From positions 558,001-622,000 of the forward strand of contig CAVQCN010000003.1 of the NCBI GenBank assembly GCA_963711035.1: a stretch of 64,000 nucleotides of DNA. Direction: 5' to 3'. Below, piece after piece: positions 7,457-16,792 of this stretch. Position numbers and translations under genes: made by a program. The notes beneath the pieces were generated by a model, which made no database searches, was not told the origin of the DNA, and was given only the letters and a program-made list of their open reading frames with translations. This DNA comes from WHTK01 sp963711035. GTDB taxonomy: Bacteria; Chloroflexota; Dehalococcoidia; DSTF01; WHTK01. How positions within the stretch are numbered: position 1 is the first letter of the stretch; every line of letters starts with the position of its first letter.

Positions 7457-8635
7457 TCAGGCGCGGGCCGGCGCGAGGCGGCGCAGCTTCTCGACGATGG
7501 GCGGCAGGCGATCGAGGAGCAGGTCGACGTCGGCGCGGGTGTTCTCGTGGCCCAGCGTAAGGCGCAGGCTACCGCGCGCCGTGTCGGCGCCGATGCCCAT
7601 CGCGGTCAGCACGTGCGACGGCTCCAGCGAGCCGGTCGTGCAGGCGGAGCCGCTGCTGGCCGACACGCCGTTCAGGTCGAGCTGGATCAGCACCGCCTCG
7701 CCCTCGACGCCCTCGATGCAGCAGCTGTAGTTGTTCGGCAGGCGCTTGTCGTGGTCGGTGGCGCCGGTGATGCGCACGCCGGGCAGTCGCGCCGGCAGCT
7801 CGGCCCAGATCGCGTCCCGCAACTCGCGGACGCGGGCGGTGTTGGCGGCAGCTTCCGTGGTCGCCAGCTCGAGTGCCGTCGCGATGCCGACCGTGCTCGC
7901 CACGTCCTCGGTGCCGGCGCGGCGGTTGCGCTCCTGCGAGCCGCCCAGGATCTGCGCCACGAAAGGCGTGCGCGGCCGCACGTAGAGCACGCCAGCGCCC
8001 TTGGGGCCGTAGAACTTGTGGCCACTGAGCGAGAGCATATCGACACCCAGGCCGTCGACGCTCAGGTCGAGGGCTCCGGCGGCCTGCACGGCGTCGGTAT
8101 GGAAAACGATGTGATGGTCGAAGTCTTTGACGGCCTTGACCAGTTCCCGGATCGGCTCGACTGTACCGACCTCGTTGTTGGCGCACATGATGGAGACGAC
8201 GGTCGTGTCCGGCCGCAGGGCGCGGCGCAGCTCGTCCGGATCGACGAAGCCTTCGCCGTCGACGGGCAGGTACGTGGCCTCGAAGCCCTCGTGCTCTAGC
8301 TGCTCGACCGTGTGCAGCACGGCGTGATGCTCGATCGCCGTCGTGACGATGTGGCGGCCGCGCCGTTGGCTGGCGAAGGCGGCGCCGCGGATCGCCGCGT
8401 TGTCCGCTTCGCTGCCGCCGCTGGTGAAGACGATATCGTTGGGCCGCGCGCCGAGGACGTCGGCGACCTTGCGACGGGCGCCGTCGAGAGCTTTGCGCGC
8501 CTCGCGGCCTTCGTAATAGATGCTCGACGGGTTGCCCCAGGTCGATTGCAGTATGGGCAGCATCGCCTCGAGCACGCGCGGGTCGAGCGCGGTCGTCGCC
8601 GCGTGGTCGAAGTAGACGCGCCGTCCAGTCTCCAT
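7457..8635 (-). CDS. iscS: Cysteine desulfurase (IscS/NifS)
   Basis: A PLP-dependent fold type I enzyme that takes sulfur from cysteine for Fe-S clusters and thio-modified tRNA. The 392 residues match group I desulfurases. YFDHAATTALDP is at the N-terminus, EHHAV carries the PLP-stacking His, SGHKFYGPKG carries the Schiff-base Lys (about 203), and the mobile loop SSGSACTTG carries the active-site Cys (about 327). A divergent A-type Fe-S carrier lies 345 bases away, so the pair probably serves Fe-S assembly. No IscU is seen in the window. Confidence 0.94.
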   Translation of the reverse strand: METGRRVYFDHAATTALDPRVLEAMLPILQSTWGNPSSIYYEGREARKALDGARRKVADVLGARPNDIVFTSGGSEADNAAIRGAAFASQRRGRHIVTTAIEHHAVLHTVEQLEHEGFEATYLPVDGEGFVDPDELRRALRPDTTVVSIMCANNEVGTVEPIRELVKAVKDFDHHIVFHTDAVQAAGALDLSVDGLGVDMLSLSGHKFYGPKGAGVLYVRPRTPFVAQILGGSQERNRRAGTEDVASTVGIATALELATTEAAANTARVRELRDAIWAELPARLPGVRITGATDHDKRLPNNYSCCIEGVEGEAVLIQLDLNGVSASSGSACTTGSLEPSHVLTAMGIGADTARGSLRLTLGHENTRADVDLLLDRLPPIVEKLRRLAPARA

Positions 8636-8766
8636 CTCGCATCGAGCGTATGCGCGGCGCCGAAGCGCGTCAAACGCGACGAGCTGTCAGCGAATCAGCT
8701 TCGAGCTTTCAGCTACGAGTCATGAGCGTGGTGTTGCGAGCGCGCCTCCATGTCCAGGAAGACGTT

Positions 8767-8868
8767 GTCATTCTGAGCGGAGCGAAGAATCTTCTTCGGC
8801 ACGAACGTCACACCTGGAGACGACGCGGCGACCTGGATTGCTTCGTCGCCTGCGCTCCTCGCAATGAC
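8767..8868. repeat. Dispersed repeat with GTCATT...AATGAC ends, full copy
   Basis: About 102 bases beginning GTCATTCTGAGCGGAGCG and ending CGCTCCTCGCAATGAC, so the ends form an imperfect inverted repeat. Partial copies lie at 12636-12663 and 14231-14267. It has no coding capacity. The rest of the 344-base gap between iscS and the Fe-S carrier holds a promoter at 8906-8933; I see nothing else there. Confidence 0.65.
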
Positions 8869-8905
8869 GAAGACGGGGCGCGGTTGGGAGCGCGTGCCCC
8901 GCCCC

Positions 8906-8933
8906 TTGCTGAATTGACTCGGTTCGTTATACT
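8906..8933 (+). promoter_or_regulatory. Sigma-70-type promoter for the Fe-S carrier
   Basis: TTGCTG (8906-8911), a 16-base spacer and TATACT (8928-8933), about 47 bases before the start codon. A TTGACT at 8914 is too close to the -10 to serve as the -35. Confidence 0.55.
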
Positions 8934-8979
8934 AACCCTGTACTTCGCAAACTACAGCGCTCGCACGAAGGAGCTGACC

Positions 8980-9354
8980 ATGGTAACTGCTGGATCCATC
9001 ATCACCGTCACCGACAAGGCCGCCGAGAAGGCGAAGGCTCTGCTTGAGGAGCGCGGCATCGAGAACGGCGCCCTGCGCGTTTTCGTGGTCGGCGGAGGCT
9101 GCTCCGGCTACCAGTACGGCATGGCGATTGCCCGGACGATGGAAGAGGGCGACATCAGCATCGACGTCTCGGGCCTGCGCCTGGTGGTCGATGAGGAAAG
9201 CGCCCCGCTGCTGGACGGCGCCGAAGTCGACTACGTCGAGGACCTCATGAAGTCCGGCTTCACGATCTTCAACCCGAACGCGGTGAAGACTTGCGCCTGC
9301 GGCTCGAGCTTCCAGACGGCTGACGGCTCCGGCCAGGCCCGCTCCTGCTGCTAG
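8980..9354 (+). CDS. A-type iron-sulfur carrier (IscA/ErpA/HesB family)
   Basis: A 124-residue HesB-family protein that carries Fe-S clusters to apoproteins. The three conserved Cys are present: one in GGGCSGYQYG (about residue 40) and two in CACGSSF near the C-terminus. ATG 8980 is chosen because AAGGAG lies 7 bases upstream; the open frame continues to 8650 through the repeat, and that extension is spurious. An intrinsic terminator follows, so it is probably monocistronic. A C-terminal CC is additional to the three ligands. Confidence 0.95.
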   Translation: MVTAGSIITVTDKAAEKAKALLEERGIENGALRVFVVGGGCSGYQYGMAIARTMEEGDISIDVSGLRLVVDEESAPLLDGAEVDYVEDLMKSGFTIFNPNAVKTCACGSSFQTADGSGQARSCC

Positions 9355-9379
9355 GCAGACAACCCGTAGAACCGAAAAG

Positions 9380-9400
9380 CGCCCCGAACGGGGCGTTTTT
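9380..9400 (+). terminator. Intrinsic terminator after the Fe-S carrier
   Basis: CGCCCC (9380-9385) pairs with GGGGCG (9390-9395) around GAAC, followed by five T and another T-rich stretch. Confidence 0.85.
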
Positions 9401-9427
9401 CTTTATCCTGAACCCGGAGGTGTGAGC

Positions 9428-9895
9428 ATGACCAACTGGATCGTCGTAGGTTCCGCCGAGAACCTGGAGATCGCCCGCGAGCGCGGTTTCGACATGTTCG
9501 GTTTCAAGAAGAGCCGCCGCCGCGAGTCGGGCGAGATGCGCCCCGGCGACAAGCTGATCTTTTACCTCGTCGGCATCATGAAGTTCGGCGGCATCGCTAC
9601 CGTGGAGTCCGAGTCCTTCGAGGACCACACGCCCGTCTTCCGCACTGAGAAGAAGCCGGACGAGGACTACCCCTTCCGGGTCAAGACAAGCGCCGACGTC
9701 ATCCTCGACCCCGACCAGTTCCTCGACGTCAAGGAGTATGCCGAGAAGCTGGAGATGACGCGCAAGCGTGGCGAGTACTGGCGCCTTGCCTTCCAGGGCA
9801 ACCTGCACAAGATCGGCGACGACGGACTACAAGCTGCTCGACCACGACATCCGCGCCGCCGCGAAGAGCGCCGTCGCGGGCTGATCGGCCTCTGA
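9428..9895 (+). CDS. EVE (PUA-like) domain protein, C-terminus frameshifted
   Basis: EVE domains are PUA-fold modules thought to bind modified nucleobases. MTNWIVVGSAENLEIARERG starts the domain, then RPGDKLIFYLVGI, FEDHTPVF and YWRLAFQGNLHKI follow. ATG 9428 is chosen because GGAGG lies 7 bases upstream. After NLHKIGDD the frame turns into Arg-rich sequence (RPRHPRRREERRRG) to 9895. Removing one G at 9824-9825 gives a natural helix, DYKLLDHDIRAAAKSAVAG, stopping at 9884. So the true product is probably 151 residues. The role of stand-alone EVE proteins is not settled. Confidence 0.85.
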   Translation: MTNWIVVGSAENLEIARERGFDMFGFKKSRRRESGEMRPGDKLIFYLVGIMKFGGIATVESESFEDHTPVFRTEKKPDEDYPFRVKTSADVILDPDQFLDVKEYAEKLEMTRKRGEYWRLAFQGNLHKIGDDGLQAARPRHPRRREERRRGLIGL

Positions 9896-9920
9896 GAATC
9901 TGCAAGAGCGGAGCAGCGCC

Positions 9921-10340
9921 TTGGCCAACGCAAGTCTGACGGATGAGATCATGGGCCTCGAGAAGGCATTCTGGGAGGCCATGAGGAGCAAGGACGCGGC
10001 GGTGGCCGCAGCCATGACGGCGCCGCAGTGCGTCGTGGCCGGTGCTTCCGGTACGGCGGTGATCGATCCTGCCGTCATGGGCCAGATGCTGTCCGGCGCA
10101 ACCTGGACCCTCGAAAGCTATGCCTTCGAGAGCCCCACCGTGCAGATGCTGGATGACGACACGGCGATCGTCGCCTACAAGGCCACGGAGCAGTTGACGG
10201 TCGACGGCAAGCCTCTGACCCTCACGGCCTTCGATACATCGGTCTGGCGGCGCGACGGCGGCCGGTGGCTGTGCGCCCTGCACACCGAATCGTTGGCCGG
10301 CGACCCGTTCGGGCGAGACAGGGGCGGAGTATCCGCCTGA
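9921..10340 (+). CDS. SnoaL/DUF4440-like NTF2-fold protein
   Basis: About 139 residues from TTG 9921. The N-terminal helix (LTDEIMGLEKAFWEAMRSKD) followed by a curved sheet with VWRRDGGRWLCALHTES is typical of DUF4440/SnoaL-like proteins of the NTF2 fold, which bind small molecules in a conical pocket. No catalytic residues can be assigned. The start is uncertain: GAGCGGAG lies about 8 bases upstream of the TTG. It follows the EVE gene on the same strand with about 25-36 bases between. Confidence 0.7.
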   Translation: MANASLTDEIMGLEKAFWEAMRSKDAAVAAAMTAPQCVVAGASGTAVIDPAVMGQMLSGATWTLESYAFESPTVQMLDDDTAIVAYKATEQLTVDGKPLTLTAFDTSVWRRDGGRWLCALHTESLAGDPFGRDRGGVSA

Positions 10341-10360
10341 AGCTCGCGCAGGTGAGCGAT

Positions 10361-10398
10361 GGATACGGAGTTGTCCGCCTCAGGACGGCTCCGTATCC
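10361..10398. repeat. Perfect inverted repeat / hairpin
   Basis: GGATACGGAG (10361-10370) pairs perfectly with CTCCGTATCC (10389-10398); inside, GTCC pairs with GGAC to extend the stem. No T run follows, so it is not a classical terminator on the plus strand. It could be an operator or a 3' end stabiliser of the preceding gene. Confidence 0.6.
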
Positions 10399-10435
10399 TC
10401 GATCTATGGACCCTCGCCTCATCCCTTCGTGACGC

Positions 10436-11549
10436 GTGACATCCCGTCTCGCGCCGTCCTCGATTTGAAGTCTCGCGCTTTCTGGCGGCGCTGCTCGCGC
10501 TTGCGCTGCTCGTTGCCGCCTGCTCGTCCGGCTCGAAGCCGGAGCCGACGAAGATTCCGGTCCCAACCGTCACCGACCCGTTCGCGGTCGGCAAACCGCT
10601 GGAGCATCCCGGCATCGGCGACGTCGACCGGGCATTTGCGACCTACGCCACGAGTGAGGCGAACCTGATCGACAAGTTCAGGACGCAACCCTGGTTCCAG
10701 GACGGCCTCTCGCGGGACGAGGCATTGTTTGCCGAACGCAGCGTCACCTTCGTCGCGCGCTACAGCGGCCCGCGCGTCGCCTACATCAGCGACGCAACGA
10801 TCGCCGACAAGCTCTACTACTACAAGAAGCTGCAGCTGAGCGATGGCGAGCTGGAGCTGCTGTTGATCTACGAGCCCGCCCAGGATGCGCAGTACGAGAT
10901 GTCGGTCCTCGAAGCCGTCGTGCCGCAACTCGAGGCTGTCGTCGGCATCCCATACCCGGTGAAGATGATGACCGTGGTCAACGGCGCCTTCGGTATCAAC
11001 GACTACAACACCGGCGAGTACATCCGCATCGACCGCTGCTGCATCAACAGCGCCGCCACGCTGGCGCACGAGCTGTCGCACACGTATTGGAGCGTCGGGC
11101 CGCCCTGGTTCAACGAGGGCATGGCCGACATCTACGCCGTCCTGGTGCTGGAGCGCCTGGACGCCGACCCGCCGGCAGGCTGGCAGCAGACCGGCGCAAA
11201 CCTGGACGCCTACATCGACGGCCGACGCGCCGCGGCCGAGAGCCATCCCGACGTCGCGATCCCGCAACGACTGGCCTCCCAGGGCCTGTATGAGGGCGCC
11301 GACCTGCTGCTCTACAACATCCGCCAGGCCATTGGCCCCGACGCGTTCCTGGCCGCCGCCCGCGATATCTATCTCGCCTCGGATTACTCCCGCAATATGG
11401 TCAGCGAAGGGCGCCTCGAATCGATTTTCCTCGACCACGCGTCCTCGCCGGCCGCGGTTGGAGCGGTGAAGCAGCTTTTCAACCAGAACGTCTGGGGCGA
11501 CAACGGCGAGGCGTTCCAGCGCTACCAGGAGCTACAGGCGAACCCGTAG
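10436..11549 (+). CDS. Gluzincin (peptidase MA-like) lipoprotein, 5' end frameshifted
   Basis: A zinc metallopeptidase of the MA clan. HELSH (in TLAHELSHTYW) gives the two His ligands and the Glu base; WFNEGMADIYA gives the downstream Glu ligand. The frame upstream of TTG 10725 encodes RFLAALLALALLVAACSSGS, a lipoprotein signal with lipobox VAAC, then a Pro/Thr-rich linker, but it has no start codon. Removing one T at 10464-10466 joins it to GTG 10436 and gives about 370 residues. It is probably anchored outside the membrane. Substrates are unknown. The frame before 10464 is a reconstruction. Confidence 0.72.
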
Positions 11550-11551
11550 GT

Positions 11552-12047
11552 TCAGCGCCGAGGTAAGGATTCGCGCAGGCGGCGGGCCTGGTAGAGGTGG
11601 TCGAGGTCATGCTCGTGGATGTCGCGCGCCAAGTCGAGGAGGGTGACGCGGCCGCGATAGGGATGCAGGCCGCCCCGCTGCCACTCGTCCTCGTCCAGCA
11701 TGCGCAGCATCCAGACCGTCTCCTCGCGCGCTACTTCGTAGTCGTTGAGGAAGTGCTCGAGACGGCTCGTCGCGGTAGTCGCGCTCGAAGGGCAGCACGT
11801 CGATGGGCTCGTCGGGCAACCGAGGTTCGTCCATGGCGACGATCATCTCGATTTGGCGCTGATGAAGCTGCTCGGCGTCGCGCAGGTGGGCGGCGATTTC
11901 CTTGAGACACCATTCGCGTGCCGCCGGACGCCAGCAGAGGTCGGACTCGCGGACGCGCGCCAGCTGGCCGTAGAGTTCGCCGGTGGACTCGCGGATCGCC
12001 TTGAGCAGGAAGCGACGTTCTCCAGAGTCGGTCTCGTAGACCATCAC
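11552..12047 (-). CDS. DinB-family four-helix protein, frameshifted
   Basis: DinB/YfiT-like proteins form a four-helix bundle with a metal held by three His. The first His is in KEIAAHLRDAE (about residue 54). In the frame from ATG 12047 the protein turns Arg-rich after RDEP. Removing one base near 11762 continues it as LEHFLNDYEVAREETVW and ends with DIHEHDLDHLYQARRLR, supplying the other two His, with a stop at 11552. The restored length of 164 residues is normal. The uninterrupted frame ends at 11607. Function in this family varies (thiol transferase or stress); not assignable here. It converges on the MA-type peptidase. Confidence 0.8.
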
Positions 12048-12091
12048 GAGGACGATTTTAGAACTTTCCGTGCCGGCAAGAAATGTTCAGC

Positions 12092-12121
12092 TTGTTAATC
12101 AGATCATGCTTGTGCTAGACT
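12092..12121 (+). promoter_or_regulatory. Promoter for the FtsB-like gene
   Basis: TTGTTA (12092-12097), an 18-base spacer and extended -10 TGC-TAGACT (12113-12121). The start codon is about 30 bases downstream. Confidence 0.6.
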
Positions 12122-12151
12122 CCCAACGGCGGGTCTGGGGAGATACGACCC

Positions 12152-12568
12152 TTGCGCTACCTGCGCTGGCTTTTGGCGATTTTCTCGCCAGGGCGGATTA
12201 TCTTCGTCGCGACGATCGTTGCGGCTGCCTATCTCACGTTTACGGCCGGGCACAGCCTGCTCCACTCCTATCAGGTGGCGGGAGACGAATCGCGTCTGCG
12301 GCAGGACGTGGACCAGCTGCAGCAACAACAGTCCGAACTGCAGCAGATCCGCGACTACCTGCGCACCGACCAGTACGTCGAATTCATGGCGCGTCGCGTC
12401 TTCGGCCTCGTAGAGCCGGGCGAAACGCTCGTCGTGGTCAAGGCGCCGCCCTCCGATACGCCAACCCCAGATCCCGCGTCTGAAAGCGACATCGCTCCAT
12501 CAACCGGCGGTGCAGCCACCGACGCGAAGCCGGAGCTGAGCTGGTGGCAGCGCCTCTTCGGAGAGTAG
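12152..12568 (+). CDS. FtsB/DivIC-like septum formation initiator
   Basis: A 138-residue bitopic membrane protein. A short basic N-terminus is followed by one transmembrane helix (about residues 13-35, GRIIFVATIVAAAYLTF), then a Gln-rich coiled coil (LRQDVDQLQQQQSELQ) and DYLRTDQYVEFMARRVFGLVEPGE, whose 'YVE..AR..L....PGE' pattern is the hallmark of the family. These proteins bridge FtsL and FtsQ in the divisome. A variable Pro/Ser/Thr tail ends in WWQRLFGE. The start is TTG 12152, 9 bases after GGGGAG. It has its own promoter. Confidence 0.88.
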   Translation: MRYLRWLLAIFSPGRIIFVATIVAAAYLTFTAGHSLLHSYQVAGDESRLRQDVDQLQQQQSELQQIRDYLRTDQYVEFMARRVFGLVEPGETLVVVKAPPSDTPTPDPASESDIAPSTGGAATDAKPELSWWQRLFGE

Positions 12569-12585
12569 GCGCGTTCGAGGCTGCG

Positions 12586-12663
12586 CCCGGCCTGAAGGCC
12601 GGGGTTCGGATGAGCTGCCGTTATTCGACGACGCTGTCATTTTGAGCGGAGCGAAGAATCTCC
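12586..12663. repeat. Two dispersed repeats side by side
   Basis: CCCGGCC-TGAA-GGCCGGG (12586-12603) is the second copy of the palindrome at 5975. A partial copy of the GTCATT...AATGAC element follows (12636-12663, GTCATTTTGAGCGGAGCG). Together they fill most of the gap between the FtsB-like gene and tilS. Confidence 0.6.
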
Positions 12664-12740
12664 CCGGACATCGCTTCGACGGGGAGCGACGGACCGTACG
12701 GTGTCACGTTGCCTGGTGACCCCGGACAAGACTGCCCTCC

Positions 12741-12746
12741 TATACT
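12741..12746 (+). promoter_or_regulatory. -10 element placed for a leaderless tilS transcript
   Basis: TATACT lies 6 bases before ATG 12753, so transcription would start at or next to the start codon. No Shine-Dalgarno sequence precedes the ATG and no clear -35 is seen. Confidence 0.45.
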
Positions 12747-12752
12747 GCCTGC

Positions 12753-14174
12753 ATGAGCACTAACGACGCCGCGAAGAGGCTGCGCGGGCGTCTGCAGCAA
12801 AAGGTCGGGGCATTCATGCGCCGCCACGAGCTGTGGCCGGGCGGTGGACCGCTGGTCGTTGCCGTGTCTGGCGGGCCGGACTCGATGGCGCTGCTGCTCA
12901 TCCTGGCGCAACTGGCGCGCCGGCGAAACGTCACGTTGCACGTCGCGCACTTCGACCACGGCCTACGCGGCGATGCCGTCTCGGTGGCCGAAAGCGCCTT
13001 CGTTGCTGCGGCGGCGGAGTCGATGGCGCTGCCGTTCAGCGCGGGCGCCGGCGACGTCACGGGGCGGGCGCGGAGAGATCACCTCTCGCTGGAGGACGCA
13101 GCCCGGCGCGAGCGTTACGCATTCCTATCCGGCGTCGCCGCCGCAACCGGCGCGACACGGGTCGCGACCGGCCACACGGCATCCGACCAGGCGGAGACCG
13201 TCCTGCTCAACCTTGTGCGCGGCAGCGGCCTGGACGGGCTGGCGGCGATGTCGCCCGACGGTGCCTGGCCGCTGTCCGGCAGCGCCGGCCTGCGTCTCGT
13301 CCGCCCGCTACTCTGCCTGACCCGGGACGAGACATTGGCGTATTGCGCCGCCGCGGGCGCGGAGCCGCTGCAGGACGAGAGCAACGCCTCCGCCGACTTC
13401 CGTCGCAACCGCGTGCGGCGCGAGCTGCTGCCGCTGCTGCGCGACCTCAACCCGCGCATCGATGAGGCGCTGGTCCGTCTCGCCGACGCCGTCCGCGACG
13501 ATGCGTCGTACCTCGACGAGATGGCGCAGGGGGCCGTGGTTCACGATGACGGCGCGTCTCTGTCACGCGCCTGGTTCGCCACGGCGCCGGCCTCGCTACG
13601 TGCCCGAGCCGTGCGCGTTGCGCTCGAGAGCGTTGCCGGTGACAGGCAAGGCTTCAGCGCCCGCAACGTCGCGGACGTCGAGACTCTGGCCCGCGACGGG
13701 CGCACGGGCGACCGCATCGACCTGCCGCGTGGCGTGCAAGTCGTGCTCGGCTGGGACGCGATCGAATTTCGTTGCCACTCCGAGGCGTCTCGTCTGCCGG
13801 ACGGGGAGGTGTGCCTGCCGGTGCCCGGCGAGGCGTGCTTCGGCGATTTGCTCGTCGCGGCTGGCGAATCGCCGATCGCCGAAGATACCGCGCACGTTCG
13901 CGTCGATGCGGCTGCTGTCGGCGGCGGGCTGGTCGTGCGCCGGCGGATGGCGGGAGACAGGTTCCAGCCATCCGGGATGCCTCGGGAGAAGAAACTGCAG
14001 GATTTCTTCGTCGACGCGCACGTGTCCCGTGACCGGCGCGACGCACTGCCGCTCTTCGTCTCGCCGCGCGGCATCGTCTGGATTGGCGGGCTGCGCATCG
14101 CCGACTGGGCTCGCCCGCGCGAGGACCGCGAGACTGTCATGCTCAGCTACCGGAGCGCCAGTCGCTCATCCTGA
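12753..14174 (+). CDS. tilS: tRNA(Ile)-lysidine synthetase
   Basis: TilS converts C34 of the CAU-anticodon isoleucine tRNA to lysidine with ATP and lysine, so the tRNA reads AUA and is charged with Ile. The 473-residue protein has the N-type PP-loop SGGPDS (about residues 40-45), HVAHFDHGLRG, ATGHTASDQAET and DESNASADFRRNRVR of the synthetase core. The C-terminal domain contains GDRFQPSGMPREKKLQDFFVD in pieces typical of the family. It seems to be transcribed without a leader, and its stop codon lies inside a CATCCT...AGGATG repeat. A likely substrate tRNA is encoded at 31590. Confidence 0.94.
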   Translation: MSTNDAAKRLRGRLQQKVGAFMRRHELWPGGGPLVVAVSGGPDSMALLLILAQLARRRNVTLHVAHFDHGLRGDAVSVAESAFVAAAAESMALPFSAGAGDVTGRARRDHLSLEDAARRERYAFLSGVAAATGATRVATGHTASDQAETVLLNLVRGSGLDGLAAMSPDGAWPLSGSAGLRLVRPLLCLTRDETLAYCAAAGAEPLQDESNASADFRRNRVRRELLPLLRDLNPRIDEALVRLADAVRDDASYLDEMAQGAVVHDDGASLSRAWFATAPASLRARAVRVALESVAGDRQGFSARNVADVETLARDGRTGDRIDLPRGVQVVLGWDAIEFRCHSEASRLPDGEVCLPVPGEACFGDLLVAAGESPIAEDTAHVRVDAAAVGGGLVVRRRMAGDRFQPSGMPREKKLQDFFVDAHVSRDRRDALPLFVSPRGIVWIGGLRIADWARPREDRETVMLSYRSASRSS

Positions 14175-14267
14175 GGCTCTCGAAGGATGGGCTGCCGCTA
14201 CGTTGGAAGAGACGTGGCGTCTCTGACGGTGTGAGATTGCTTTGTCCCTAGCGCTCCTCGCAATGAC
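14167..14267. repeat. Repeat elements after tilS
   Basis: CATCCT...AGGATG inverted repeat (14167-14189), which includes the tilS stop codon, then a partial copy of the GTCATT...AATGAC element (14231-14267, ending CGCTCCTCGCAATGAC). No gene is seen here. Confidence 0.55.
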
Positions 14268-14341
14268 TGGCTGGCGCTGAGGCCGTCCCTCCCGTACGCT
14301 GCGCCTGCATTTGAGCCATCGCAGCACGAAGGAGCCGTCTC

Positions 14342-15205
14342 ATGCCGCAGACCACGCCTGCCGAACGCCGTCGCCGCTTCCGCACCTTGCTGGCGCGCGA
14401 GGCGGTCACCCATCCCGCCTCGGTCTTCGACGCCGCTTCCGCGCGGCTGGCGGAGGCGGCCGGCTTCGAGCTGGGGCTGTTCGCCGGCTCCGTGGCGTCG
14501 GCCGTCGTGTTGGGTGCGCCGGACATCGTCGTGCTGACGCTGAGCGAGTTCGCGGCGCAGGCGTCGCGCGTGGGGCGTGGCAACGGCCTGCCGCTGATCG
14601 TCGACGCCGACCACGGCTACGGCAACGCGCTGAACGTCATGCGCACCGTGGAGGAGCTGGAGACGGCGGGCGTCGCGGCGTTGACCATCGAGGACACGCA
14701 GCTGCCGCGTCGCTACGGCGGGCCGGAGGGAGAGCTGATCTCGCGCGAGGAGTATCGCGACAAGCTGCGCGCGGCGTTGGCCGCCCGAACCGACCCCGCG
14801 CTGTGCGTGCTGGGGCGCCTGTCGGTAGCGCGCGCCGGCGTCGATGAAACGCGGGCGCGGCTGGCCGACTGCGCGGCGGCCGGTGTCGATGCCGTGATGC
14901 TGCAGGGCGCCCTCGACTTCGAGCAACTGCAGTCGGTGCGCGAGGCGGCGCCGGACATGCCGCTGGTGCTCAGCGTGCAGGCCGCGGCCAACGACGTGCT
15001 GGCGGCAAATAGGGTGCGCATCGTGTTCCAGGGCCATCTGCCGTACTTCGTCATGCTGCGCGCCCTTTACGACGCCTACGTGGAGGCGCACGAGACCGGT
15101 TCGACGGCCGGGCTGTCGAGCCGCGCGCTGCCCGCGGAGCTGCAGGCGGCGGCGCTACGGGGTGAAGAATACGCGGCGTGGGCGCGCGAGTATCTGGACG
15201 GGTGA
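14342..15205 (+). CDS. Oxaloacetate decarboxylase-like enzyme of the ICL/PEP mutase superfamily
   Basis: A 287-residue (beta/alpha)8 barrel. HPASVFDAASARLAEAAGFE, LFAGSVAS, TLSEFAAQASRVGR, DADHGYGNALNVMRTVEELE (Mg-binding Asp) and AALTIEDTQLP follow the order seen in Pseudomonas-type oxaloacetate decarboxylases, which form pyruvate and CO2 in the absence of biotin. The C-terminal half is less conserved (LGRLSVARAGVDE replaces the usual 'ARTNA'), so the substrate may differ. GAAGGAG lies 9 bases before ATG 14342. It stands alone between repeat-rich gaps. Methylisocitrate lyase is less likely from the motif set. Confidence 0.8.
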   Translation: MPQTTPAERRRRFRTLLAREAVTHPASVFDAASARLAEAAGFELGLFAGSVASAVVLGAPDIVVLTLSEFAAQASRVGRGNGLPLIVDADHGYGNALNVMRTVEELETAGVAALTIEDTQLPRRYGGPEGELISREEYRDKLRAALAARTDPALCVLGRLSVARAGVDETRARLADCAAAGVDAVMLQGALDFEQLQSVREAAPDMPLVLSVQAAANDVLAANRVRIVFQGHLPYFVMLRALYDAYVEAHETGSTAGLSSRALPAELQAAALRGEEYAAWAREYLDG

Positions 15206-15223
15206 TCCAACGAGAAGCGGTAG

Positions 15224-15280
15224 CTCGGCTTTCAGCCGGGCTGTTCTGGCCAGGTACCCCGGCCTGAAGGCCAGGGCATG
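15224..15280. repeat. Dispersed palindrome, copy 3 (double)
   Basis: CGGCT-TTC-AGCCG (15226-15238) and GGCC-TGAA-GGCC (15261-15272) between two convergent genes. They resemble the pair at 5975-6040 in order and spacing, and could form 3' end structures for both transcripts. Confidence 0.55.
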
Positions 15281-15291
15281 GGTCCTCGGAG

Positions 15292-16647
<1,356 letters not shown>

Positions 16648-16685
16648 GGTTGCATCCGTCCGAGGGCTAGAGGGCAGCTGTGGGA

Positions 16686-16701
16686 TGTTCCACGTGAAAC
16701 C
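16686..16701. other. parS-like ParB binding site
   Basis: TGTTCCACGTGAAACC matches the bacterial chromosomal parS consensus TGTTnCACGTGAAACA at all but the last base. It lies between lysA and pmbA, outside coding sequence. ParB spreads from such sites, which usually cluster around the replication origin. Only one copy is seen here. Confidence 0.7.
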
Positions 16702-16792
16702 TCTCCCGAGGGAGAGGGACTGCCACGAACTTCGTGAGACTGACTACTCCCGGCCACTGAGAGGTCGTGGGGTGGCTTCCGCAGACTGCCAC

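Noticed and set aside
8650..8979. N-terminal extension of the Fe-S carrier
   Set aside because: It runs through a dispersed repeat and a promoter, and the strong ribosome binding site is at ATG 8980.
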